Source: Apostichopus japonicus
Lineage: Eukaryota; Echinodermata; Holothuroidea; Aspidochirotida; Stichopodidae
Assembly: GCF_037975245.1 (NCBI RefSeq)
Contig: NC_092575.1
Coordinates: forward strand, 13,561,001 to 13,625,000
Direction: 5' to 3'
Length of the DNA: 64,000 nucleotides
Part shown: piece by piece, positions 38,157 to 50,255 of the stretch
Layout: every line of letters begins with the position of its first letter
How positions within the stretch are numbered: the stretch's first letter is position 1
Notes under the pieces: model-generated
What the model was told of the DNA's origin: nothing
What the model saw: the letters and a program-made list of their open reading frames with translations, nothing else
The model's database searches: none
Translations under genes and position numbers: made by a program

Positions 38157-38415
38157 GCGACCACAAATGTGGGAGAAACCCACAAGGGCTTATGGATTAC
38201 GACTTTCAGTTCGGGTCACTTCCAATTTAACATTTTAACTCAAATTTGGAATCTTATCAATTTAGAAAGTCATTTCAGATGGGAAAACCATAGATTGCTC
38301 TTGGATGAACAACCTACCTTGCTATGACCCGGCTGAGAATCGAACCAGGAACCTCCCGATTGCTAAGCCTCATTGCTTCAAATGCTGCCTCCTTTATCCA
38401 CTCGGCCACAGCAAC
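38157..38415 (-). mobile_element. tRNA-derived SINE
   Basis: On the minus strand the head (about 38415-38310) has a tRNA-like A box TGGCCGAGTGG and B box GGTTCGATTCT with Ser/Leu-type spacing. The body continues to about 38157 (minus sense ...TCGGTCGCTTAAGC-like end). It lies in the spacer 3' of ANAPC7. Confidence 0.8.
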
Positions 38416-38638
38416 GGTTGATCATATTCCAGTATTATGTTTAAGAAGCTTATGGCATGCAATTAATTGGCAAAACTCCAGCCAAACTACTATGATAATT
38501 ATCAAAATGAATATACATATATATCATGATGTTTTGCTGTAAAATAAACAATTTGACAAGAATATTTACAGAATAATAACTGTGTGACTTTATTCTTTAT
38601 TAAAGTGGGCATTTTGCTGTTTTGGATACAATTAAGGC

Positions 38639-39015
38639 CAAGGACGTAGGAACCGGGGGGGCAGGGGGCGCCAGCCCCCCCCAGTGAAAAATATGGTGGG
38701 GCGGAAGTATCATTCCGCCCCCTGCTTCGCAAGTCAGAAAACCCCTTTTTCATTTCCAAATGAAAAAAAAATCTCAGTTGGAGCACCAAATTGCATCTAA
38801 GACCAGGTGAAAATGCAAAATTATTTACAAAATGGAGTGGGTGTTGTAGTGTGCTATATTGCACCAAATTCCATCTGAAGCCACCTGGAAACGCAAAAAC
38901 ATTCCAAAGGGGGAGGGGGTGCAAGGGGAGGGGTGCACCCCCTCCCCTTAAACTCCTTCCCAGGCCGGCCATCAGTCTTAAGCCCCCCACTCAAACGCAC
39001 CTTCCTACGCCACTG
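38639..39015. mobile_element. hAT-type MITE, 377 bp, TSD ATTAAGGC
   Basis: The ends are CAAGGACGTAGGAA and its approximate inverse TTCCTACGCCACTG. Perfect 8-bp direct repeats ATTAAGGC (38631-38638, 39016-39023) flank it. C- and G-runs lie just inside both ends. Eight-base duplications and short inverted ends are typical of hAT elements. Confidence 0.88.
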
Positions 39016-40177
39016 ATTAAGGCTTGATAAGTTATTTCTGAAGGCTTCAACCCACCCCTAATAATCTTTGAAAAGAGATCCTTCCATCATGGTTACTCCT
39101 ATTTTAATGTCAACAATTCACATTTTCTGCCACATTCTGAATGAACTTCTATTATTGAAAGATATTACGATGATGCCATGAAACATGCAACAATTTCTAG
39201 AAATATATAAGCAGGTCAAAATACTCAGTCCAAGGAAACTTCTTCACATAGAGTTACTTTGGAAAAAGAGAGAACATTACAATGCAATATTGATTTCCCA
39301 ACTGTTTATTAACAAAACTGGTAAAACCTATAAAATATAGAAAAATTGAGATGAATATATATATAATATATAAAACATTAAAATAGGATAATAGTATCAC
39401 AGTATAAAAATACATTCTTTCACAAGAAGACCTGTTATCTGTTGAACTTCCAGCATGTCTGGTAGTGGTGTATAATTTACTTAAATTAAAAATAAATCAG
39501 AAATCAACCTGAAGCCTCATCCATGAAAGCTTTAGGAATGGGATGAATACATTTGGCAGCTTAATACCCAGCTGGAAAGACCTGAAAAAAACCAAACCTC
39601 AGTCCTACTCATGTGCTTGTACTTTGATGCTCACTGTATCAGTTCAGAAAGGTACCTTATTGCAGGGTTTTGTCAGTGGAAGTTATTTAAGGCATGTTTG
39701 TTAACAGAAATTTTCTTGCACAGAGCATACGTTACAATAGATATCACAAATATTACAGAATCACTTGAGGGTAAACTTGGCAAGGTAAATCCTTAAAGGT
39801 ATGCTGTATTGACCCAACTATGCTAGATATACAAATATGGTCACCTTTGGTCAAATTGTTTTAACTGTTTTTATTACAACCTTCAAGGAAATTTGCCTCA
39901 CTGGGACATTCAGCCATTTGTGTGTACCTTAAAAATGTCTGAGAACAATTTGGAGAGTAAAAACCTCCAGGAAAGTACTTTTTGAAGACTTCTATCAATT
40001 ACAGCGTGCTATAATTTGGGGCCTATACTGAATACCTTTAATATAAATTACCTTTAATTCAAACCCAATGCACAGAACTTGGTGTAAAGAGGACTTCCTT
40101 TCCACCTACCTCTGATATTTGCTATGAATTCACATTTTTTTTAGCTGTTGTAGCTCCATTGTCAAATCAAGGCTTAA

Positions 40178-40526
40178 AGGGAGTGAAGACTCGCGCACAA
40201 AGAAACGTCTGATACTAGTAATCTGACCTAGTTTCGAATGAGGTGTAACAGAAGTGTTAGACACCACCATCGATCCCAGAAAATACAAACACAGCTTGCT
40301 ACCGTCGGTAATTAGACACTAGTGTACAGTCAATACATACAGCTACGGTCAATACCCACAACACACAGCAATGGACTTCTCAGGTCTAGATAAAAGATAA
40401 CAAGGTATAACGTTTCATTACTGTCTGCATTTTGTAGCGACAAAAAGAAAAATTTCACTAGCAAGCAACGGAAAGATAACTTTTTTCAGAGGGCGGCACG
40501 CGGTTTGGGGCGAGTCTTCAATGCCT
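40178..40526 (+). mobile_element. piggyBac-type MITE, copy 1 (349 bp), flanked by TTAA
   Basis: The ends AGGGAGTGAAGACTCG and CGAGTCTTCAATGCCT are inverted repeats (14 of 16). TTAA lies directly outside each (40174-40177, 40527-40530). TTAA duplication is diagnostic of piggyBac elements. The body is clearly homologous to the copy at 48304-48666. This copy lies downstream of the TPMT-like gene. Confidence 0.88.
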
Positions 40527-40984
40527 TTAAAGGAACCAATCTGTCAGATACTTGCAGTATAGTGGTATCACTGTCACATTAGCACAGCCTGTTACATACC
40601 TGTTCAGTCAAGTGTGTAACAGTAGCTTTCTGTATACTGCACAACATCCTTTGAAGTTTATTTTATCACTAGCTTATGCTTTGAGAGCATCATTTTAGAA
40701 GGTCTGGAACCATGTAAGGTGGTTACTGCAAATCTGTGATTAACTTTTAAATCTAACCTTAGATGAGATAAGGTGTAACCTCAGACTTTCCAAGGACCAA
40801 AATATAGGGCAAAAATGTTTCATAATTGTCTCTGATGATTCTAGGCTACAAAAATAAGTAATTAATATTAAAAAAATAAGTCATTTGAATACAATTTCAG
40901 GTATTATCCAGAAACAAAATTACAAAAGAATTGCCCAAGAGATCTGGCAGCAGAAGCACAAAACATCATGTTGCTGTCATTACC

Positions 40985-41270
40985 CATTATTTATATAGCA
41001 CATACTCCGAAAGTTCTATGCGCTTGTACTTTAACCCTGGTCATTGGTAACTTGTCACACCTACACACCAAAGTGTGCACAATTCAAACAGTCTCTCCTG
41101 GGGTACCACAGTGCACCACAGCCATGTGTCCCCTGGGGGACTTCCTATAGGGTGCAGCCACATACCGGCGCACGCAACTATATTTACAAGTCACCTCTCA
41201 AGTCCCCATTTATACACCTGGGTGAAGAGAGGCAATGGAGATAAAGTGCCTTGCCCAATACAATACAATA
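40985..41270 (+). repeat. Dispersed repeat, copy 2 (3' of the TPMT-like gene)
   Basis: It has the same block order as 27040-27290, including ATAGGGTGCAGCCACA and GGTGAAGAGAGGCAATGGAG. Small plus-strand frames here are not conserved between the copies. Confidence 0.65.
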
Positions 41271-41300
41271 AGCAGTAGAGTATAAAACAAATATCCATTT

Positions 41301-41580
41301 AAATTTCAACATAAAAACTTAACTTTCTTTATTAAGTGTTTTAGTTGTCATATGTATTTCAGTCTCATTTTGATAAACTTCCAAAATAATCTATACAGTA
41401 TAATATTATTTAAACATAACCCTTGGACCAGAATGTTTTACCTTAATTTATTAATTTGCACACGATACCATAGCAACCATGTCTGAACGCTGCAAGTTCT
41501 TTTTGAGGTAGTTGCATCTTCAATGAGGTAGTTCTTCATACGTCATAATTATAGGTCTAAGCCAGTTCAATCATGATGTG
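41301..41580 (-). pseudogene. Tandem duplicate of the TPMT-like terminal exon and 3' UTR
   Basis: This block matches 41582-41890 at an offset of 281 bp, including the coding end (minus sense GACATGGTTGCTATGGTATC) and the stop. The exon part (about 41455-41570) has an early stop (GAACTGGCTTAG) and small indels, so it no longer codes. It lies downstream of the intact terminal exon and may be transcribed as 3' UTR. Confidence 0.85.
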
Positions 41581-41754
41581 CAAATTTCAATATAAAAACT
41601 TAAGTTTCTGTATAAAGTGTTCTAGTTACCATATGTATTTCAGTCTCCAGCATTTTGATAAACTTCCAAAATAATCTATACAGTATAATATTATTTTAAT
41701 ACTAACCCTTGGACCAGACTGAAATATGAGACCATGCATAGAAATGATTTTACC

Positions 41755-44700
41755 TTAATTTATTAATTTGTACACGATACCATAGCAACCATGTCTGAAC
41801 GCTGCAAGTTCTTCTGAGTTAATTGCATCTTCCATGAGGTAGTTCTTCACATTTTCATAATCATAGGTCTTAGCCAGTTCAATGCTGGAGCACCATGCTG
41901 AAAGAACATTGATTGTGTTAACTTATCAAGGTAAAACATTAGCAATTGTATCACTCCATATTTTAAGTTCAAAATTGAATAAAGTATCATTTATGTACAC
42001 AAAGGAGACATAATGTATATTAATGCAATTTTAATGAACAACATAAATTCAAATCTACAAAAAAAAAGGAGATGGAGTTGTTTGATTTTGATATTAAAAG
42101 TTTACAATCAATTATATTAATTTATATTACAGCTCAACACAATTTACTTGAAGTATTTTCAACAGAGGCTATAAATTCACAAATATTACAGGGTTATAAT
42201 TTAAAGACAACTACAAAAGTTTCTTTTCTTACCAAACATTTTCTCAACATCTAGTTCATACAATGATTTGACCCCTGTGAAAATAAACATGGAAAAGTTG
42301 AGATATAAGAGCGCATTTGTAGGGGAATAATTTAGGTTTCAACTTTTGTGAAGCATATTTGAAGGTAAATTGTCTCATTAATACTACTATAAGACAAGTC
42401 ACAGGGGTCAATATGGATAACACAGACACTGTGGGTATGCTTGCATATTTATGTCCTGTGGATCTACAGCTTCCAGTGGCTTCCATCCACCAGACTACTG
42501 TCTTTCTCTCTCCAGTGGCACCGCCAAGGGGGAGGCCTGGGGGGCATGTGCCCTCCCCCACAACAATCGTGCCCACCCCAGGTGCCCCCTCCCCCCCAAA
42601 TGGGAGTTGTAGTGTTACAAAAATACTCAAACAAAAACTTTTTCTTACAAAGGACAAAACGAATTATGCTCATCAGCTAAAATTCTTCCACCAACCATCA
42701 CAATAACCAGTTGTGTTTTCTTTAACCAGGCCACAGAGGCCCCGGCGTGAACCACCAGTGCTCAAACTTCAATACTACTCTGCATGAATTTCAATTTTCA
42801 ACACTCTTCTTCACGTTGTAAACTTAACTATTCAAGCGGAAAACATCTTTTTGTTCTCTCATAATGGATAATCACCAGATAGCACCAAGTTGCATCTTAT
42901 GACCCTCATCTATTTATAAACACTATCATAGCAAAAGGGTCAATTTTCATTGTTTTGTATAACATTTTGATCCGCCTCAATTAAAAACATAAATATCGGA
43001 CAGAATAAGCCCGAAAATTCAGGGAATTGGCTTGGTAATAGGGAACAGAGGGTGGTAATTAATGGATGTGCTTCTTCTTGGCAGAACGTTACTAGTGGGG
43101 TTCCACAAGGGTCTGTATTAGGTCCCCTGTTGTTTGTTGCCTATATAATGACATCGACGGAGATATTTTGTGTACAGCTAAGAAGTTTGCTGATGACACC
43201 AAATTGTATTCTGAGGTCTCTTCCAAAAGCGATTCTGAGAAATTTCAAGCGGATTTAGATAAGATTTTTTCCTGGTCTCAGGGGTGGCAAATGCTTTTTA
43301 ATATTGATAAATGTAAGGTAATGCACATTGGTAGTAGTAACCAAAAGTTTACATACAATCTAAATGGTGTGGAGTTACAGGAGGTCTCTGTTGAAAGAGA
43401 CCTAGGTATCTACATTGACTCATCTCTGCAACCTTCTAAACATTGTCTTGAAGCTGCTAAAAGAGGTAATAGGGTTTTAGGTATGATCAAGAGGAACTTC
43501 AGTTTTCTGAAAGAGGACAGCGTAGTTAGGCTTTATAAGCAGTTGGTTAGGCCTCATCTGGAGTATGCTGTGCAGGCTTGGAACCCTTATTTTGCTAAGG
43601 ATAAGGAAGCACTTGAAAAGGTCCAGGAGGAGGGCTACTAGGATGATTAGTTCCTTAAAGAGGGTTCCTTATTATAGGCGGTTACAACTGTTGAATCTCA
43701 CCACACTGGAGCTTAGGAGGTTACGTGGGGACTTGATCCAGGTTTTCAAGATTGTGTATGGTTTCGACAATTTATCCTTTACCGACTCTTACATGTTTGC
43801 AAACAGTAGTTGTACTAGAGGTCATTGTCTTAAACTTCAAAAGTCCCATAGTAGGATTAATATTCGGCATAACTTTTTTTTTTAATAGGGTTGTGAATGA
43901 GTGGAATGGTTTGCCTGAGAAAGTTGTACTTGCAAGTAGTGTCAATGGGTTTAAGAATGCTTTGGACAAGCACTTTAAGCATTGTAATCGGGTCTGAGTG
44001 TTTGTGTCTTCAGTTTTTTTCCCTCTCTTTATAGGGTCCTTGATGGGGACTTAAGTGTCCCTCCTGATCCTTTTTTCTACTAAACTAAACTAAATTCTTG
44101 AACGTAAAGTTACGTCAAGTTCCAAAATATAGGGCCAGATTGCATCCAGGGACCCTATAGTAATCAAACAAATTTCAAAGGGGACAGAGACACCCCTCCC
44201 CTCAAACCCCTCCCCCACAATGGCATTCACAAATACACATTGAGCCCCCCTAAATAAGTGCTGTGCCACCCTCCTGTGTCCCCCAAGATTGAAATGTCTG
44301 CAATGCCACTGTCCCTCTCTCCTCATTCAATACTTCAACATAATTGGCTAACACATGAACTAATTAACATCAACATTGAGGACTGTACACTAAGCTAAAT
44401 ACAAATGGACAACCTGCAGAAAAGAATGAAAATGTTTTAACAAATATTGCAGTACAAAAGCAAGGAATGCTTGGACAGAGCTCATGGAAACAACACAAAA
44501 AGAACCTTTAAACGACTAACTGTCACCTATTGTTCAAGCGAACAAAAACTGCTCTTCATCTCTTCACTTGTATAGCAATTTGCTTATTTTCCACATCGTT
44601 TTCCTATGCTATACTCGATAAATTGTTCCCAGGCTGTTTGAATATTTGTCATTATAGCACCAGCAACCCAGCAATGTGCTAAACCCACAAAGAAACTAGA

Positions 44701-47700
44701 TACATGACATCTGACTGGGCCGGACACGGCGTTTGTGGAATCTGACCAGTAAAAATTGTTGCCATATATACTACACACAATTTTTAAAGTATGCACAACA
44801 GATGACTGAAGTTCACAACTCAACTCAAATTGAGATATTCTGACATGAAGAAAGAGCCATTCATCCTATAACCTGTTTCAGGAGCACTAAGTTACCTATA
44901 AACACTTTTCTGGAAGTTTGCATCTAAATTATGCCTGTTTGGTGTCTGCAAACTTCTGTGTTTACTAAATATTTGAATTAAAAACACTGCACTCAAACTA
45001 CCAATTCTAATTCCACTACTGCTACTTCTACAGGTCTTTGACTTGAATAAAATCAAATCAAAAATATTCAACTTATAACTTAAATTTGAACAGCTAACAC
45101 TTTAATATAAAAGTTAAATGATTTCAAGCGTACTTACTGAGACAAAAAAATCTTTCAGTTAAATTTCTAAAACAAGAGTTAATAAAGAACAACATCTTAG
45201 CAAAGTTGATACCACAACATTGATAAAAAATACTGTAACAACGAATAATTGAAGATGGATTTGCACAGAAACATAAACCCTCATAAATTAAATTAAATTA
45301 ATCACTACTTACAGTCTGGTGTTGTCTCCCCTATTTTCAGTTTTGGTTCAGCTAGGTCCAGTAACATTCTGCCACCACTCTTAATCAAAGGTTTCAACTG
45401 ATCAACATATCTAAGGAAAGCAAAACAATCTGTATACAGCAACAAAACTTCGATTCAACAAGATTCTTTGCGTATATTCTTACATAATGTTAGAAAATTG
45501 ACATATAGATCAATTGTCATATATCCATATAAACCATTATCCATTCTTTAAGTTTGCTTCAATTATTGGCATGTGACTCGATCTGGAGAGGGGTAGCAAT
45601 AACTACAATTGCTCGGATTTTCATCCATAAATTCAAAACTTACATTTCCACTTTACTAAACACAGCTAACTAATACGTTGACCTTACCTTCAAAATCATG
45701 TTGTGCATTACTTTTAATTCTCTTGGTAAGAGACTTTTGTAACATTCAACTGTTCTCAAAAATTCATTCCATAAACCTCCACATTTTCTGCATGCATGCA
45801 CCAGTATTGTGCTAGGTTAAATATTAATCTGAATAGTTACTATTAACTTTCTTTACTCATTAACCCACTATCACTCAGAATCTGATGCACGCTTTGGTCC
45901 CAACAATCATCTTAAAACATAACTCTGGAAACGTTGCATAAATTCATTTCATATTACATAAGGTCAATTATATTGGACATTGTTGACTCACTTAATTTTC
46001 TCTTCATATCCTGGTATGGCAAAGAGACCTCTCATATCCCAAACAGCATCAAACTGACCTATGATATCACTGTCGAGAGAAATGCAAAACGAGACAATCA
46101 TTACAGTGTTTCAATCATAAAACAAAACTATGGTTGCACCAGCTCTCGCAACAACCTCGAAACTGTCAGAGCACTACTAAAACCAAATAGATAAGATGAT
46201 AATAAGGCATATCGTATGCAATGACAAATTATTCGCAAGACAATTTCGAACATACCAAAGTCCCGAGATGACCACAGAATATATGTAAATGTCGACCCTA
46301 CAGTGGTTTGTCAAAATTAAAATGATTGGATGAATTAAAAAAGAGCACACAATTTATACCAAGCAGACAACCCAAACCGTACTATATTGTGCTGTTATAA
46401 TTGCAATATCAAAAAATCTGACAGTACGCATCTTGCACAAAACACAGTTACTCTCACCCAGGTTGATCAAGTAGGTGAAAGTACTGTGTGGTTATTCACA
46501 TACGGTTCAATGATTCGGTTTATATTATTCACATACGGTTCAATGATTTGGTTTATATTGTTGTGAGGTCCTGGTATACAAGGGGGTTAGGTGATATGCA
46601 TTTTTTTTAATTACATAAATTTTGATATTTTTAACTCTCCAATGTACAATTTGGTTTAATATTGTTTTTTCCTGTTTGTTATTCCCGAAAAAGGCAAAAA
46701 AATTCCAATACTGCAGAAATATGCCTTGAACAAACAGTAAGAATATATTGGTTACTAGATCTGAAGGAATACAGGAATAGAATTGATCTTACCTAGTAAT
46801 TTTGAAAAAGTCACAAACATAAAAGTTAATCTTTCCATCAGAACTCTGTAATGCAAAAAGGAGATGAATGGTGTAAGCTAGTGGTAAGTATAATAAATTT
46901 TATTTCAGCCAGTGGGGACAATTTAAGTCTGCTAATTCCACTCGAATACTCTCCTCACATATCATGCTTCAAGGCACCTGTAATGACAGTATGAACAGTT
47001 TCTAATCTTTATCTGATATCTGAGTGCTGAATGCTTCATCTGAGTTCTGAAAGGTACCACTCTAAACTGTCCCCCTATATCATATGCTTCAATGCCCTGG
47101 TACTGACAGGTACTAAATGGCAAACAATACTACACCAAAGAAACTAGAATAACAATTTGAATGAAATTAGTCTGGAATGCAATGCCCTGACCCAGAAAAT
47201 TTTGAAAAGTATGGTTGTGACTATCACGTAAATTACTATTTTCAATTCCCGGACTTAGAACCACATTATTGCAATGGCATCGACTTCCAATATTCAACAC
47301 ATATACTGTAGAGGATAACAGTAACACTTGTAACAGAGCATTACGGACATTGATCACAGTAGAGTCCAGTGAAATATAGAAGAGAATCATCTTAATCTAC
47401 TGGCAATGCCTGAACACTTTCAGCAAGTAAAACATTGATTACTGAAATATTGCATAACACCCAATTCGATATTTTTAAAATTCTTGTAAAAAAAAAAGTA
47501 TACAAATAGCTGATTTTAAAGCAAAAGACCAAAATGTACCTCTACTGTATATGATTGGTGCCATCATGATGTTTCAAATTTGCAAAAAAGTATATTGAGA
47601 TGAATGAAAAATAGAAGAGTTAATTTGTTTCCCTAAGAACTAAGGAAATTATTGGCAAACCTTGTACAGCTTTCCACCATCTATTCCTGGGATTTCTGAA

Positions 47701-48792
47701 ACAGTAAACTGAATTCGGTTTTCTTCGAAAAAGTCCTTGGCAGCTTTCTCTACGCAATCCAAGCCGACAACCTGATGACCCTGTTCAGCTAACCTGGAAA
47801 TGAATTGATTCACCGCAGCAAAGAAATGTGAACCAGGGGGAGGTACTAGCTGGTATTGCGTGATAAACTCTGAATTTTAAGTACAAAACACGGTTTGTAC
47901 AGGCCAAGTACACACACTACATAGTACGCACCACTATACTGTACATGACCATTTTGGAAGCATGATATTCGACTTTTGCCTAGAAAAATTCTGGTAAATA
48001 TGAAGACATAACACTGTAATAAACGGGTGGGGGTATTAAGCTGTCCATAAAGCCTATGCCAACACTTCATACATAGTCCTCTTTAAAATCCAAACTTTTC
48101 TTCAAAGCGGAAAGGGGACACTCCATCACCTTACCCCTCCCACACTGGATGCAGTGTTACACTTTTCAATCAAAGAAATATGGTAACCCTAGTTCTGTGT
48201 AACATATTGGATCTTTAGAATCAAACAGAAACACTGACATGTTATTCAACAGTAGGCACTAATTAGCTGTGATGGGCATGACTATGTGTTCCGCTATAAT
48301 TAAAGGGTGTGAAGACTTGTGCAAAAAGAAACGTCTAATGCCGGTAATTTGATCTAGTTTCGAATGAGGTGTAACAGAAGTGTTAAACACCACCATCGAT
48401 CCCAGAAAATACACACACAGCTTGCTACCATCAGTAATTAGACACTAGTGTACAGTCAGTACATACAGCTGCGGTCAATACCCACAGCACAGTATACAAA
48501 CGATACAGCGATGGACATCTCAGGTCCAGCTAAAGATAACAATTAAGGTATCACGTTTCATTACTGTCTGCATTTTGTAGCGACACGAACAAAACGTCAC
48601 TTGCAAGCAACAGAAAGTTAACTTTTTCAGATGTCCGCACGCGGTTTGGGCGAGTCTTCAATGCCTTTAACTTGTTGATTTTTCCTTGAAAATCAAGTCC
48701 CATACTGCATATATGTTCCCAATCTAGCTGTCTGTTTATCTAACTGTCTGTCTGTTGAGTTGTCTGTTTAACTGTCTATCTGCCTACCTCCT

Positions 48793-48825
<33 letters not shown>

Positions 48826-50171
48826 ATGTCTGTCTGTCTGTCTATATAATGTGTATTTGTAACACCAGATTTATTATCATCCAGTAATATTGCAAATGTC
48901 ATGAATACTGGTCATTGGTTACTGCAATTCATGCTACCAGTGCTTAGAGATTAGTCTAGTTTTAACAAGTTAATATCTTACCACGGCATATCACGAGATT
49001 TCCCACATAACGGTAAGAAGATCCTCTGGTTAGTTTTACCATCTAAAAGCCAAGAATGGAACTCCTTGATCACTCTGAAACATAGAGAAAAACAGGAGAA
49101 AATGAGATACAAACATAGCAAAAGAACAAGAAAGTAAAACAGCTGAGTAACTCTTTGCCAGGATTCACAGTTTAATGAAAACGTTTAATGTAAACTGTGC
49201 ACAGACACTCTTTACACTGACTAAGGTAAAGTCACAAACCAAGTGTGATGTTCATCTATTAAAGTTCAATACTTTGTGATATTTTCCTGTGTACATGATT
49301 TTCAGACTTTTATCTTCTGTTGATCTCAAATGACCTTTGACTTCTTCATATAACAATATGGATCTTGTGTTCAATAAGGTGAATCCACATATCAGGTATG
49401 AAGTTTATTAAAGCTTTACTTTTTGAATTTACAATGTTTACAAAGATTTTAGACTGTGACTAGCTCTGCTGACCTCCAATGACCTTTAACTTCCACAGAA
49501 AAGTACAAGCAATTTTTATCCAATAAGGTGGATCCACATGTCATGATAAACTTCTGAGTAAATCAGGAAACAGCAGGCCTCAAAATATTGACCATTTACT
49601 GGCTAAATGACAGTGGATTTTGCTGTTTGCCAATAGAACAAAGAAAGGCACTGGCATTTTTTCTGCTAGTAGACATGTTTTGACAAATCAGTCCACAATC
49701 GTCAGTCATGGAATTGTTTTGATTTCCATACCTGACATAAGACCTGTATCACAGCATGCTTATTAATTGTCAGCAAATATTATTGGTTTTTGCCCTATTA
49801 AGCCACATAGGAAATGAAGTGTTTTGTTATTCAGAAAAATGCCAACTGAAACTTGATATTTAGCCAACCTAGACTTTTTATGTATGCACTTGCATACATA
49901 CAGGTATATTAGCAATTAGATGTTAAAATTTGTGAAATTCTAGGCCTGAAAGGTCAGAACATGACCAATGATCATAAACATGTTTATGATCATTTATGCA
50001 TGTATGCAAATATGGGCTCATGCAGTTCTCGCTGATATATTACACACTAATTTAGAAATGGAGGGTAATTACTCACGGATGGACTATTTTGAAATGAAAT
50101 CCAATTAAGCCCTTTGCCCATAGGTTAACCCAGCCATCTGGGGTGAAGGAATCTTCTTCAGATTCAAACAT
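41755..50171 (-). CDS. Thiopurine S-methyltransferase-like SAM methyltransferase, 8 coding exons, 244 aa
   Basis: TPMT-family enzymes are cytosolic S-adenosylmethionine-dependent methyltransferases. Coding exons: 50171-50077, 49074-48982, 47793-47661, 46845-46793, 46069-45992, 45410-45313, 42274-42233, 41897-41755. They total 735 nt including TAA; human TPMT has 245 residues. The first coding exon probably begins at 50255 after a CAG acceptor, so a further 5' non-coding exon is likely. SAM motif I reads [18 protein letters not shown], followed by VVGLD, whose acidic residue should bind the ribose. [24 protein letters not shown] and [11 protein letters not shown] follow family order. The human substrate-site Lys145 and Arg152 (recalled) align with Gln and Met, the Arg being shifted by one, so the substrate may differ. 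A LINE fragment lies in the intron after the sixth coding exon, a piggyBac-like MITE in the second intron, and a degenerate copy of the last exon lies downstream. Confidence 0.88.
42500..42665. mobile_element. Truncated hAT-MITE-like fragment
   Basis: The left end CAGTGGCACCGCCAAGGGGG followed by mirrored C- and G-runs resembles the other MITEs here. No right end or target duplication is visible. It lies between exons of the TPMT-like gene. Confidence 0.4.
43020..44093 (+). pseudogene. 5'-truncated LINE reverse transcriptase fragment
   Basis: The frame contains [64 protein letters not shown], and a C-terminal [20 protein letters not shown]. These are the palm, thumb and tail of a CR1/Jockey-like non-LTR reverse transcriptase. 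At least three frameshifts break it (near 43150, 43625 and 43878 in a T-run). The copy starts in the middle of the reverse transcriptase and ends in ACTAA repeats (44080-44093). It lies on the strand opposite to the TPMT-like gene, inside its intron. Confidence 0.88.
44160..44320. mobile_element. Truncated hAT-MITE-like fragment, right end only
   Basis: The C-rich sequence ending in GTCTGCAATGCCACTG resembles the right end of the local MITE family. It directly follows the LINE fragment. Confidence 0.35.
48304..48666 (+). mobile_element. piggyBac-type MITE, copy 2 (363 bp), in the second intron of the TPMT-like gene
   Basis: The ends are AGGGTGTGAAGACTTG and CGAGTCTTCAATGCCT, with TTAA at 48300-48303 and 48667-48670. 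The body matches copy 1 in the same orientation with scattered substitutions and an insertion near 48500. Confidence 0.88.
48727..48844. repeat. CTGT microsatellite in the second intron of the TPMT-like gene
   Basis: An imperfect run of CTGT units becomes regular from about 48793. It begins 61 bp past the piggyBac-like MITE. Confidence 0.9.
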
Positions 50172-50255
50172 CTTGTGGCTGAGAGTAAAGTGTTTTGTAG
50201 GATGCTTATGCCACAAACCACATTCTTTTACTACAGGGTACTGCAGCCTAAGAAG

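Larger units (their letters stand above)
39024..41300. other. Spacer 3' of the TPMT-like gene
   Basis: Apart from the piggyBac-type MITE and the dispersed repeat, I see no gene here. A minus-strand stretch at about 39588-39517 has a good acceptor and could be a 3' exon of an unknown transcript, but it carries an early stop in two of its three frames. Confidence 0.5.

Noticed and set aside
39517-39588. Terminal exon of an unknown minus-strand gene
   Set aside because: The acceptor is good, but there is no supporting upstream exon in a compatible phase.
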